A DNA stretch of 64,000 bases from Fluviicola chungangensis. GTDB taxonomy: Bacteria; Bacteroidota; Bacteroidia; Flavobacteriales_D; Crocinitomicaceae. This document shows, in pieces, positions 7,237 through 16,204 of the stretch. A program made the translations under genes and the position numbers. Location: positions 1-64,000 of the forward strand of contig NZ_VLPL01000012.1 in assembly GCF_007558725.1 (NCBI RefSeq). Reading direction: 5' to 3'. Position 1 is the first letter of the stretch. Every line of letters begins with the position of its first letter. The notes below the pieces were generated by a model. It did not search any database. It was not told where the DNA came from and saw only the letters and a list, made by a program, of their open reading frames with translations.

Positions 7237-9063
7237 TCAATTGAATTTAGAATGGCGTTCATCAATTCCAAATTGAATAAACAAACCGAACCCTTTTTCT
7301 CCATTTGTATAGGAGTAGCTGGCATCCAGTTGCTGTATAAAAGCACTGATAATCTCCACTCCCGTGGAAGACTGTTCCAAAAATTCGATTTCTCCGTTAT
7401 ACCCGACTCCATCATCTTTTACCAGAAGTTCGTAATTCAGGCTTTTTTCAGGATTGTTCTTCAACTCAATCTCAATCACCCCTTCCGTTCGATCGGAAAA
7501 TGCATGCTTGTATGAGTTGGATAGCAACTCGCACATGATCAAACCGACAGGGACCGCATAATCAATTGCCAAATTGATCTTCTCCACATTTACTTTTACT
7601 TCAATGTGCTTGTTGTAACTGGAAAACGATTCTCCCATCTGGGAAATCAATTTATTTAAATAATTCCCCATTTCCACATATGCAGAATCATTATTTAAAT
7701 GAAGCTGGTTATGAATCAGGGCAATGGCCCGGATCCGTTCTTTACCTTCTTCTAAAATGCGGAGTGCTTCCGGATCGCGTACATTCCGTGATTGAAGGTT
7801 TAAAATACTTGAAACGACCTGTAAATTGTTTTTTACCCGGTGATGGATCTCTTTCAAAAGGCTTTCCTTCATCGCCAGTGAATTCGAGATTTCTTTGTTC
7901 TTGTCGTCAATTTCCTCTTTTTGTAATTGAAGCACCCTGTTTGAATCACTTTTTTGACGAATAAACAAATACGAGATACTGATAATGACCACGATACTCA
8001 TCAGGATCAGAATAAGGATCAGACGAAGCTGCTGGTTTTTACTGCGTTCCTCTTCCAATAAGTACTGGTTCGATTCTGTTTGAAAGTCCTTTTCCAATTC
8101 AAATACCAGGTTCTCACTTCGAAGGTTTTCCAGCAAATCGTCGACCTCGTTTCGTTTAATTGAAAAATAATAGGAGGAATCCTGTTTTTTTTTCAATTCG
8201 TAATAGTGCTCCAGGCATCCGTAAACCTGGAATAAATCCCGCAGTTCCGTCGCTTTTTCATTTTTTAGAATCGTATCGAAATAAGGTTTTGCAAGATCCA
8301 ATTGATCCGTATACAGGTAAATCTCACCCAAACTGGCATTGGCATATTGTTCTGCATACTTCCAGTGATTGAATTGAGCCAGTTTTTTAGCAAATCGAAA
8401 CTCCTGGAGTGCTTTTCCGATGTAGTTACTGAAAAAATAAACCTGTCCGGCCGAATTTGCAACCTGGAAACGATACGCGGCACTCATTTTCCCGGCTAAT
8501 TTTTTCGCTTCCTCAATATGCATGAATGCTTTTCCAAACTCTCCTTTCTCGTTATAACAATTACAAAGTACCAGGTGGCATTGAAGTAAAAGGTATGTGT
8601 CAGATTTAGAAGATTCGTTCAGTATTTCGGATGCTTTTTTTACCAGGATATCATAATCGTGTCCCAAACTTTCATAAACAGCACTGTATAGATCCAGGTA
8701 TAATTTATCCTGCTTTTTGACTTTAAAAAAAAACTGGAATCGTTTTGCTTTATTAATTTCAAACTTAACACGTGCATAATCTCCGTAAGAACTGAAGAAC
8801 TTGATCTTTTTGATCGTCAGTCGATAGTTAATCTCAGCATTGTGAAAGTCTTTGTATTTGTGATCGAGGTAACGAAGTGATTCATTTGCCTTGGAGATGT
8901 CAACGATCATTTCCTCTTGCAATTTCTGAATTTCCCGGTTAAATTTTTTGTGATCATAATCCTTTTGCTGGGAAAATCCCAAACAGGAACAATGAATTAA
9001 CAGAAAGGCTAAAATCCGGTGTTTTTGCTTAATTAAGAGTAGTCTTTCTGAAAATCGAACCAT
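7237..9063 (-). CDS. TPR-containing sensor histidine kinase (HisKA_2 type)
   Basis: I start at the ATG at 9063 (608 residues), which gives a clean signal peptide ending GFSQ; the longer frame begins with TTG at 9117. Residues about 40-335 are helical TPR-like repeats in the periplasm, followed by a strong membrane span (about 345-367, LRLILILILMSIVVII), a short coiled coil, and the phospho-acceptor segment KEIHHRVKNN (His near 405), typical of the HisKA_2 class. The HATPase domain follows with an N box (CELLSNSYKHAF) and a G1 box (KDDGVGYNG). No response regulator is adjacent. Kinases of this type often pair with LytTR-type regulators encoded elsewhere. Confidence 0.87.
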   Translation of the reverse strand: MVRFSERLLLIKQKHRILAFLLIHCSCLGFSQQKDYDHKKFNREIQKLQEEMIVDISKANESLRYLDHKYKDFHNAEINYRLTIKKIKFFSSYGDYARVKFEINKAKRFQFFFKVKKQDKLYLDLYSAVYESLGHDYDILVKKASEILNESSKSDTYLLLQCHLVLCNCYNEKGEFGKAFMHIEEAKKLAGKMSAAYRFQVANSAGQVYFFSNYIGKALQEFRFAKKLAQFNHWKYAEQYANASLGEIYLYTDQLDLAKPYFDTILKNEKATELRDLFQVYGCLEHYYELKKKQDSSYYFSIKRNEVDDLLENLRSENLVFELEKDFQTESNQYLLEEERSKNQQLRLILILILMSIVVIISISYLFIRQKSDSNRVLQLQKEEIDDKNKEISNSLAMKESLLKEIHHRVKNNLQVVSSILNLQSRNVRDPEALRILEEGKERIRAIALIHNQLHLNNDSAYVEMGNYLNKLISQMGESFSSYNKHIEVKVNVEKINLAIDYAVPVGLIMCELLSNSYKHAFSDRTEGVIEIELKNNPEKSLNYELLVKDDGVGYNGEIEFLEQSSTGVEIISAFIQQLDASYSYTNGEKGFGLFIQFGIDERHSKFN

Positions 9064-9196
9064 AAATATTGTGAATAGCAGCTTTCCAGACCAATGTAAG
9101 GAATAATTTTTCACCAAGTAAAATTTCTGCTAAATCTTTTAAGCTTCCCACCTAAAAAAGTCGTTAATTCACAAACAATCAAAAAACTTTAAATTA

Positions 9197-10630
9197 TCAA
9201 ACGTTTACTGTATCCTTTTTTTTGTCGTAACCAAAAAGTTCATAGTATTTAATCGCTTTCACCACATTTTCCGGAACATCCTGCTCCCAACTGATAATTC
9301 CCGCACGAATTTTTGAAAGCACGTCATCTGAAAGGATTTTCAGCGCTTGCGGGTCAAAATTAGAGATCCCCTCCAATTTGTTATTGTCTTTTAAGAACTG
9401 AACCAGTCCGCGCAAATGGTTCGGAATTGTCAACTCATCCAAGGTATACAATTCACCGGTATCCACATTGAGTGCGGGATACACATACATTTTCACATTG
9501 TGACCGAACCCGATCCCAAAAGCTTCCAGTAAACCACCAGGCAAATTATCGTAATAACGCTCGTCAAAGATTGTATGCAGGTTATAAATTCCGGCTATTA
9601 CTCCCATTTTCTGACCACGGGCAATGGTCGCCAGGTAATCCAGCATTTTGTAATGCTTCAAATAATTGGAAATCATCACAGTATAACCTAAGGATTCCAA
9701 TAACTCCGCACGATCAATAAAGTCTTTATCCGAAATTTTTCCGTCCGCAGTCAAATCTTTCAGTGTTAATTCGAAGATCACAGATAAATTATCCTCCCGC
9801 ACACCATCTTCTTTCAGGAACTGTTCCGTTCCATGGGCAATCATATCCAAATGCACTTTCGTTACCGGTCTGAACCGGCCGCGCATTAACAAAATATTCT
9901 TTTTATACAAAGCTGCTGCCGGCTGAAGCACGGTTCCGCACAAGTCGAACATCGTGGCATCGGTCATTCCTCTTTTAACAAGGTTCAATGCAATAATCCG
10001 GTTGTCAACCAACCCTAAATCCGGTCCGGAAACACGCAACATATCCACTTCGACGCGGTCTCTTGGAATCCGATGTACCAGGTTTGTCAGGAATTCTTCC
10101 AAATCGTCCGTAGAAAAGTAAGCGGCATGAATCAGGTTTACCCCCAAAATACCCAGTGCTTCCTGCTGTGCCTTATGAGAATTATCGTGCATTTTAACGT
10201 GCAGGATAATGTCGTTGAATTCACCTCCCTGTTTTAATTGAAAACGCAGTCCGATCCAACCCTGTCCCTGATTTGTCTTGTGATAATTTAAAGATTCAAC
10301 GGTATTACAAAATGCAAAAAAACGAGCTACTTCCTGTTTTTTGGGAAGACGTTCACACAAGGTATCGTATTCCGTCTGAAGCATGGTTATCAAGCGCTCT
10401 TCACAAACATACCTGGAAGCTGCGCCATACATTGCATCCGACACCTTCATATCATATGCCGACTGTGTATACGCAATGGTTCCGGAACTACCTCCAGCTT
10501 TAAAAAAGTTGGCTGCTACTTCCTGTCCCGCTCCAATTTCAGCGAAACAACCATAAATATCGCTTGTTAGATTAATTTTCAAGGCTTTCTCCTCGGTTGT
10601 TAATCTTCTTTCGTCTACCATTTCTTCCAT
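9197..10630 (-). CDS. Conserved cytosolic protein of unknown function (often mislabelled in databases)
   Basis: The 477 residues show no signal peptide, no membrane span and no beta-barrel pattern. The N-terminal third has AEIGAGQEVAANFFKAGG and YGAASRYVCEERL; the middle has RVSGPDLGLVDNRIIALNLV and LLMRGRFRPVTKVHLDMI. From memory, close relatives in Bacteroidota are labelled TonB-dependent receptor or nicotinate-nucleotide adenylyltransferase; the sequence supports neither, since it lacks a TonB box, a plug, and the nucleotidyltransferase HxGH motif. The high conservation suggests an intracellular enzyme or scaffold. A perfect -7 element (10641-10648) precedes it, so it is probably monocistronic. 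Confidence 0.8.
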   Translation of the reverse strand: MEEMVDERRLTTEEKALKINLTSDIYGCFAEIGAGQEVAANFFKAGGSSGTIAYTQSAYDMKVSDAMYGAASRYVCEERLITMLQTEYDTLCERLPKKQEVARFFAFCNTVESLNYHKTNQGQGWIGLRFQLKQGGEFNDIILHVKMHDNSHKAQQEALGILGVNLIHAAYFSTDDLEEFLTNLVHRIPRDRVEVDMLRVSGPDLGLVDNRIIALNLVKRGMTDATMFDLCGTVLQPAAALYKKNILLMRGRFRPVTKVHLDMIAHGTEQFLKEDGVREDNLSVIFELTLKDLTADGKISDKDFIDRAELLESLGYTVMISNYLKHYKMLDYLATIARGQKMGVIAGIYNLHTIFDERYYDNLPGGLLEAFGIGFGHNVKMYVYPALNVDTGELYTLDELTIPNHLRGLVQFLKDNNKLEGISNFDPQALKILSDDVLSKIRAGIISWEQDVPENVVKAIKYYELFGYDKKKDTVNV

Positions 10631-10640
10631 ATCACTTGTA

Positions 10641-10648
10641 CAAAGGTA
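10641..10648 (-). promoter_or_regulatory. -7 promoter element for the 477-residue unknown protein
   Basis: TACCTTTG on the minus strand is an exact TAnnTTTG match, 10 bases before the start codon at 10630. The implied 5' leader is very short. No TTG is seen at the expected -33 spacing. Confidence 0.5.
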
Positions 10649-10669
10649 CTAACAATTAGACTTACTTCC

Positions 10670-11749
10670 TTAAGGGTTTAACGGTTTAAAGTCCGGATTA
10701 GTTACAAAATTATAATCTGTTAACGTTAATAAAAAGGCTTTCAACTGATTGCGCTGTTCAGAGTTCAATTGGACCCCGCCAACACTTGCAAACTCGATCA
10801 GCGGGTCAATAGTTGCCGAGTGCTGAATTCCAGTGGAATAATGTTCAATAACATCATCCAGAGTTGCAAATCTTCCATCGTGCATATAAGGTGCAGAAAG
10901 CGCAATGTTTCTGAGTGTCGGGACCTTGAATTTTCCATTGTCATTTGGGTTCTGCGTAATTACACCTCTTCCCAAATCCGAAAAGACAGCATCCAATCCG
11001 TTGTTTGAAAATTTCTGGACCTGCATCAAGGTTCCGTTATGGCAATGGAAACAATCTGCTCCGTTCAAACTTTTAAACAAATCAAAACCTGCCCATTCTT
11101 CAGATGTAACGGAATTTTTAATCGCCAGCTCAGAAGAAGTCAGCGGAATATTGTTTGCAAACTTATACATCACATCGTATTTCGATTCCCCGGAAATCAT
11201 CGTCCGCAAAAACTGAGCGAGTGCCTTCGCTACATGACTTGAATCAAATTCCACCACCCCAAAAGCTTTGAAAAATTGGTTCCGGTATACTCCATCGGTT
11301 TTTAAACGCGAAATCGCATCCTTCCATTGCAAGTGCATTTCAACCGGATTCGGGACCGGTTCCAAAATTTGTTCTTCCAGTGTATGCGCTCTTCCATCCC
11401 AAAAGAAACTGGTTTGCCATCCCAAATTAACCAACGCCATTGCATTTCTTGTACCTAAAGTTCCATTGACTCCCTGTGAGAATTGGTTCCCATCTGAAAA
11501 AGAGGCATCCGGTGCATGACAGGATCCGCAGGAAATGGTTTGATTCAATGACAATCGCTTTTCATAAAAAAGCATTCTTCCCAGTAAAACACCTTCTTCG
11601 GTCATCGGGTTATCTGCAGGAATGTTCATTTGAGGAAAATGGCTCGGGATTTTCAAGGTATACGGAGTTGGGTCGTAGCCGACCTTTTCCTTTGTGCACG
11701 CCAAAAAGAAAACCAATAAAAGCAATATCACAGCAAAGAACCGATTCAT
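10670..11749 (-). CDS. Di-haem cytochrome c peroxidase / MauG family lipoprotein, MbnH-like
   Basis: Two c-type haem sites are visible, CGSCH (74-78) and CFHCH (233-237), the layout of bacterial di-haem peroxidases and MauG. A lipobox (FFLAC, Cys18) predicts a lipoprotein facing the periplasm. The start overlaps the stop of the upstream MbnP-like gene by 4 bases (ATGA), so the two are translationally coupled. In methanotrophs the equivalent enzyme, MbnH, oxidises a tryptophan of MbnP to kynurenine to make a copper site; the same role here is an inference from family and gene pairing. The alternative is a plain H2O2-reducing peroxidase. Length (359) is within the family range. Confidence 0.87.
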   Translation of the reverse strand: MNRFFAVILLLLVFFLACTKEKVGYDPTPYTLKIPSHFPQMNIPADNPMTEEGVLLGRMLFYEKRLSLNQTISCGSCHAPDASFSDGNQFSQGVNGTLGTRNAMALVNLGWQTSFFWDGRAHTLEEQILEPVPNPVEMHLQWKDAISRLKTDGVYRNQFFKAFGVVEFDSSHVAKALAQFLRTMISGESKYDVMYKFANNIPLTSSELAIKNSVTSEEWAGFDLFKSLNGADCFHCHNGTLMQVQKFSNNGLDAVFSDLGRGVITQNPNDNGKFKVPTLRNIALSAPYMHDGRFATLDDVIEHYSTGIQHSATIDPLIEFASVGGVQLNSEQRNQLKAFLLTLTDYNFVTNPDFKPLNP

Positions 11750-12498
11750 AGTGCGTTGATGGATGCAGCGAAATTTTGCCGCGCTTTTTCAGTTAAAACA
11801 CTTTGAGAAGCCATGCTGTGTGTGGTAAATTCTGTTTTTACATCCATTTCGTTCCCGGAGTTTTCGAAGAAATTCTTCATATCAATCTTTAGCCAGGCTT
11901 CATTCAGGGTTGAATTTACCGCCAACCATGTGAGATTGGTAATAGTTTTAGTTGTGTAAAATGGATCCGTTCCGACATGGTACACCAGGTTGTGATCACA
12001 ATTCGTGATTCCATCCACAATCGTATCCACTTTTGCTTCCACTTTAAAAAAGATGTATCCCGGATTCCAATCCCAGTGCATATCATTGGCAATGGCAATG
12101 TTCAAAGGATTATTCGAAGGAAAAAGACTTGGATCGTTGTGATTGACTGAACTGGGAACACCGATCCCAAATTGAATGGATGAAGGATTGGAAACAACCT
12201 GGTTTGCCTGGAAGATCAAAGTGCCCGTTTCCCTGAAATCGAATAATGCGGCATCTTTCAGAACATTTCCATTTGATTCGATTCCCGTGAAATAAGCTTT
12301 CAACTCAATAAACTCAATTTTATATCCATTACTCATCGTGTAAACAGAGTCCAAAACCAAATTTTCACTTCCAAACAGGGGTTTCATGGATAACTTGCTT
12401 TGCTGAACCGGAGGCGTATCAACAGCATCATCCTTCTTTTTTTTACAGGAGAACAAGACAATACAAATGAGCAACGCAAGAATCGGAAAATATTTCAC
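11746..12498 (-). CDS. MbnP-like copper-binding lipoprotein
   Basis: A 250-residue lipoprotein (lipobox LFSC, Cys18) of the MbnP family. The segment NDMHWDWNPGYIFFKVE (138-154) holds the conserved His141-Trp142-x-Trp144 cluster; in characterised MbnP a tryptophan is converted to kynurenine and contributes to Cu(I) binding. Further candidate ligands are His120 (SVNHND) and the later CDHNLVYHVG. It initiates at GTG (12498), with no better upstream ATG. A perfect -7 element (12513-12520) lies 14 bases upstream. It is first in a two-gene operon with the di-haem enzyme. Copper binding and modification are inferred from family knowledge. Confidence 0.82.
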   Translation of the reverse strand: MKYFPILALLICIVLFSCKKKKDDAVDTPPVQQSKLSMKPLFGSENLVLDSVYTMSNGYKIEFIELKAYFTGIESNGNVLKDAALFDFRETGTLIFQANQVVSNPSSIQFGIGVPSSVNHNDPSLFPSNNPLNIAIANDMHWDWNPGYIFFKVEAKVDTIVDGITNCDHNLVYHVGTDPFYTTKTITNLTWLAVNSTLNEAWLKIDMKNFFENSGNEMDVKTEFTTHSMASQSVLTEKARQNFAASINAL

Positions 12499-12512
12499 TT
12501 CAGTTGTTTTCT

Positions 12513-12520
12513 CAAATTTA
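12513..12520 (-). promoter_or_regulatory. -7 promoter element for the MbnP/MbnH operon
   Basis: TAAATTTG on the minus strand matches TAnnTTTG and lies 14 bases upstream of the GTG start. There is no clear TTG at -33, and no obvious metal-regulator palindrome is seen beside it. Confidence 0.42.
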
Positions 12521-12603
12521 AAGGATTGAGCAGAGAAATCCTAAAAAATCAGAAAGTGTCCAGAGGATTTTCGGTAATTTCGGGAGATTATTGATTGATC
12601 GGT

Positions 12604-15600
12604 ATGAATTCGGATGTAAGCAAGCCTTTTTTGATCGTAAACGCTTCTGCCGGAAGTGGTAAAACGTATAATTTGGTGCGCAATTATCTCCGTTTATTAC
12701 TTTCTGAAAACGATGACCGGGCCGAGATCAGCCAGATTATGGCCATGACCTTTACCAACAAGGCGAGTATCGAAATGAAATCGCGGATCATGAGTGATCT
12801 GAATAAGCTTGCCAATGGAAAAGATGATACACACGCTTACCTGGAAGAAATTGCCGGTTTTGTAGGAACTACTTCCGCATCAATCCGCAAAAGAGCACGT
12901 ATCGTACTTCGGAAAATCCTGCACCAATACGAGGATTTCAATGTCATGACCATTGATAAATTCAACCTCAAATTGATCCGTTCATTTGCACGGGACCTGG
13001 ATTTACCTGAAAGTTTCGAAATTTCACTGGATGATACGTTGATCCTGGAGAAGGCAATCGATGAGCTTTTGAGCAATATCGACGCGAAGAACCAAACGAA
13101 ATTGTATCAACTCGCTTTAAACTTTGCAAAATCCAACCTGGAAGAAGAAAATGATTGGAACCTGAAAAAAATTCTTTTATCCAGGGCTAAAGTTTTAACC
13201 AACGAAGGATATTTCCAGATTATCAAAACATTATCCAAAACGGACTTTAACAACGAACAACTGAACCTTTGGAAATTGCAGTTCAAGGCCGAAAAAGAAG
13301 AATTAGTGATCCGTTTGAACGCTTTGAATCGTCTGTTATTGGAAGCCGGGGCGGATGCAAATGCATTTGCAGGAAAAAGTGTTACGTTTAATGCCATTAC
13401 ATTCAACCTGAAACTAAGTCCGGAACCGATTTTATTTCTGAAAGAGAGCAAACGGACAGATGCCAATCTGAAAAACATTCTAAAAACAATTGAAGAAGGG
13501 AAGGAAACACAATTTTCATCAGCTTACCTGAAATTTCTGGAGTTCATTACAGAAAAAGGGCCTGCATGGATCGAGCTTGATTTTAAAATTCAACAATTTC
13601 ATTTGCTATCTATTCTAAAAGAGCTGGCATTGAGCATGGATGACATCCGTAACAAGGAATCCATTATCCGCGTGAGTGAGTTCAACAAACTGGTTGCGGA
13701 ACTGGTCCAAAATGAAGACGCCCCATTTATCTATGAACGTTTGGGATCACGCTTCAATCATTTTTTCCTGGATGAATTCCAGGATACTTCACGCTTACAA
13801 TGGCTCAACATTGTTCCATTAATCCACAACTCTTTAGGAGGAAACTACTTCAATTTTATAGTCGGGGACCCCAAGCAATCCATTTACCGGTTCAAAAACG
13901 GAGTCGCTGAACAATTCATTGCTTTACCCGAAATTTACAATCCGGAAGAAGAGCCTTCCATCAAATTGCGTTCTCAGTTTTTTCAAAAAATGGGAACCGT
14001 TGAAGGATTGGAAGACAATTGGCGATCGGCAGAAGAAATTGTACACTTCAATAACCGCTTCTTCGAAGAGCTCATGCAATTCATGCCTGAGAGCGGACAG
14101 GAATTCTACAAACACCTGAAGCAACATCCGAAAGGAAAAAAAGGCGGGTATGTTGAACTGATACTGAATCCGCAAAAGGATTTGGACACGACTAAGTTTA
14201 CGAATAGCCAATTACTCAAATGGGTTCAACAGTGTATAGCAGATGGCTACAAACCGCATGAAATTTGTGTCTTGGGCAGAAAAAAACGCGATTGCAACCA
14301 ATATGCAAACTTTCTGAAATCCAGGGGATACCAAATCGTCTCTTCCGATTCCTTGTTGGTAAACAGTGATCAGTTCGTTCAATTAACGATCTGTTATTGC
14401 AAATGGAAGGTCAACCGGTTTGATTTTCAGCGCGCCATGCAGTTTGCCTACTTCTACTTTGAGATATTGGAAAAGAAAGATGCCTTTGAAACCTATGGGG
14501 CTTGTTTCCGGATCGATTCCGATTCCAAAGTTTATTTTTCAGAACAGCTTTTCTTTGAAAACAGCAGGTTGGATGCAGACTTTTTAGATGCCAGTTTTCA
14601 AAACATCTATTCGCTGCTGGTAGATTTCTTCATGCTCGTTGGATTGGATTCCATTGAAAACACATACTTGCAGCAACTATTGGATCTGGCTTATCAATTT
14701 GATATGTCAAATGGGCCCGATCTAATGGAATTCATCAACTACTATGAAAAGAACCGGAGCAAATTCAGTGTGCAGCTTTCCGAAAATGAACAGGCTATTC
14801 AAATTATGACCGCGCACAAATCAAAAGGACTGGAATTTCCAGTGGTGATTATTCCATCGTTCAATTTTTTCAATGAGGGAAACAACAACGATTCTTACCT
14901 GATGGAAATCAATGACCACATCATCGAAACAAAAATGAGCAAATTCGAAACAGCTATTCCCGCCATTCAAGTGGAGGCTGAAAAAGAAGATGCCGCTCAA
15001 AAAATGGATGCCATTAACTTATTATATGTTGCATTTACCCGGCCTCAGGATCGCTTATACGGTATTAATTTGAAAGGGACCCGAAACAGTTTTTACGACA
15101 AATTCAATACGGTTCTGACCCATCTCTTTCCGGATGCTTCCGAAGAAGGAATCCTTCACCTAAAATTCGGTAAAGCTCCTGAAATCAAACACCATTCGAG
15201 AAAAAACACCACCAATTACCATCCGCAATCGATCCGCAACTTTTTGTGGTTCCCGGAAATCAGTATCCAGTCTACCAGGGAACAGGAAGAAGACCGCTTA
15301 ACAGCGGAACAGCGAATTGGGAAACAGTTCCATTTTATCATGGAAAAATCACATTCCGAAGAAACCGCATTCGCTGCGTTGAAAGTAGGGCTTCTAAAAG
15401 GAGAAATTGAACAGGATTTTGAAGCACTTTTAGTCGAACTGCTTAAAGAAGCCTTTGCAAACACCCTACTTGTTTCATTGTTTGAAGGTGGAAAGCATTT
15501 GAATGAGCGCACCCTGATCTTTGATTCCAAAACCCGGTTAAGACCTGACAAGCTGATTGTTTCGGACCGGCAAACGGTTGTTATTGATTTTAAAACCGGT

Positions 15601-15747
15601 GAAAAAAGTGCAAAACACGAAAAGCAGGTTCAGGGATATATGACCGTATTGGGCCAAATCGGGATGGCAAATATCAAAGGATATTTGTATTATAGCGGCG
15701 GATTGGGATTGGTGGAGGTAAAACCAATGAATTTACTTGATTTATAA
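12604..15747 (+). CDS. UvrD/AddA-like helicase with C-terminal nuclease domain
   Basis: A 1047-residue superfamily 1A helicase. Walker A is NASAGSGKT (13-21), an early MTFTNKAS motif Ia follows, Walker B is LDEFQDTS, and later motifs include GDPKQSIYRFKNG and MTAHKSKGLEFPVV. The C-terminus has the PD-(D/E)xK nuclease signature split as RPDKLIV and VIDFKTGEKS, like AddA/RecB. Such enzymes process DNA double-strand ends for recombination. I start at the ATG at 12604; the frame also opens with a TTG at 12595. The AddB partner, normally adjacent, is not in the window, and the gene stands alone. An AddA-like role is inferred. Confidence 0.87.
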   Translation: MNSDVSKPFLIVNASAGSGKTYNLVRNYLRLLLSENDDRAEISQIMAMTFTNKASIEMKSRIMSDLNKLANGKDDTHAYLEEIAGFVGTTSASIRKRARIVLRKILHQYEDFNVMTIDKFNLKLIRSFARDLDLPESFEISLDDTLILEKAIDELLSNIDAKNQTKLYQLALNFAKSNLEEENDWNLKKILLSRAKVLTNEGYFQIIKTLSKTDFNNEQLNLWKLQFKAEKEELVIRLNALNRLLLEAGADANAFAGKSVTFNAITFNLKLSPEPILFLKESKRTDANLKNILKTIEEGKETQFSSAYLKFLEFITEKGPAWIELDFKIQQFHLLSILKELALSMDDIRNKESIIRVSEFNKLVAELVQNEDAPFIYERLGSRFNHFFLDEFQDTSRLQWLNIVPLIHNSLGGNYFNFIVGDPKQSIYRFKNGVAEQFIALPEIYNPEEEPSIKLRSQFFQKMGTVEGLEDNWRSAEEIVHFNNRFFEELMQFMPESGQEFYKHLKQHPKGKKGGYVELILNPQKDLDTTKFTNSQLLKWVQQCIADGYKPHEICVLGRKKRDCNQYANFLKSRGYQIVSSDSLLVNSDQFVQLTICYCKWKVNRFDFQRAMQFAYFYFEILEKKDAFETYGACFRIDSDSKVYFSEQLFFENSRLDADFLDASFQNIYSLLVDFFMLVGLDSIENTYLQQLLDLAYQFDMSNGPDLMEFINYYEKNRSKFSVQLSENEQAIQIMTAHKSKGLEFPVVIIPSFNFFNEGNNNDSYLMEINDHIIETKMSKFETAIPAIQVEAEKEDAAQKMDAINLLYVAFTRPQDRLYGINLKGTRNSFYDKFNTVLTHLFPDASEEGILHLKFGKAPEIKHHSRKNTTNYHPQSIRNFLWFPEISIQSTREQEEDRLTAEQRIGKQFHFIMEKSHSEETAFAALKVGLLKGEIEQDFEALLVELLKEAFANTLLVSLFEGGKHLNERTLIFDSKTRLRPDKLIVSDRQTVVIDFKTGEKSAKHEKQVQGYMTVLGQIGMANIKGYLYYSGGLGLVEVKPMNLLDL

Positions 15748-15776
15748 GCTCTCTGCAGCAAATTTGAAATATTACG

Positions 15777-15794
15777 AACAGCCTGTCTGCTGTT
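15777..15794. terminator. Weak hairpin between convergent genes
   Basis: AACAGC (15777-15782) pairs with GCTGTT (15789-15794) around a 6-base loop, followed by TTATAG. There is no long T run, so it is a weak candidate terminator for the helicase gene and the opposing lipoprotein. Confidence 0.35.
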
Positions 15795-15841
15795 TATAGA
15801 CGTTTCCACCTCTTAAAACAACCCGATTTCTTCCTGAATAA

Positions 15842-16204
15842 CTACTGCTGCTTATCCAAAAATACCACGCCTTCCGCTACCCGAAAAACGAGTGAATTAT
15901 TATCGATATCCTCAACAAGCCAATCGATTTCAGTTTCCGAACCTTCCGTTACCTTAATCACATTCTTTTTGGTAATCCGGTACACTCCCTGAATGGTATC
16001 CTGACCATAAATAACAAAAGGGAAACCGGCATCATTGTCCTTGTCTCCCCCTGTAAATTCATAAACTTCCGAATGATATACGTACTCACCGTTGTTTTTC
16101 AACATTTTGGAATAGTTCCATCTTCCCTCCAACCGATTAATCATTCGCTGTTTTGCGCAGGAGAAAAGGACGAAAAGTGAAGTGATGAATAAAACGGTAC
16201 GCAT
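15842..16204 (-). CDS. Small lipoprotein, lipocalin-like, downstream of frr
   Basis: The 120-residue protein has a lipoprotein signal (LFSC, Cys16) and a short beta-rich body that begins RLEGRWNYSKML, the N-terminal pattern of small lipocalin-like proteins in Bacteroidota. Its ATG abuts the frr stop codon with no gap, so it is probably translated from the same message. Function is unknown. Three other small lipoproteins with the same general plan occur in this window (21742, 63264 and the partial gene at the right end). Confidence 0.7.
   Translation of the reverse strand: MRTVLFITSLFVLFSCAKQRMINRLEGRWNYSKMLKNNGEYVYHSEVYEFTGGDKDNDAGFPFVIYGQDTIQGVYRITKKNVIKVTEGSETEIDWLVEDIDNNSLVFRVAEGVVFLDKQQ

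Noticed and set aside
9197-10630. TonB-dependent receptor call for the 477-residue protein
   Set aside because: There is no signal peptide, plug domain, TonB box or barrel pattern, and the length is far too short.
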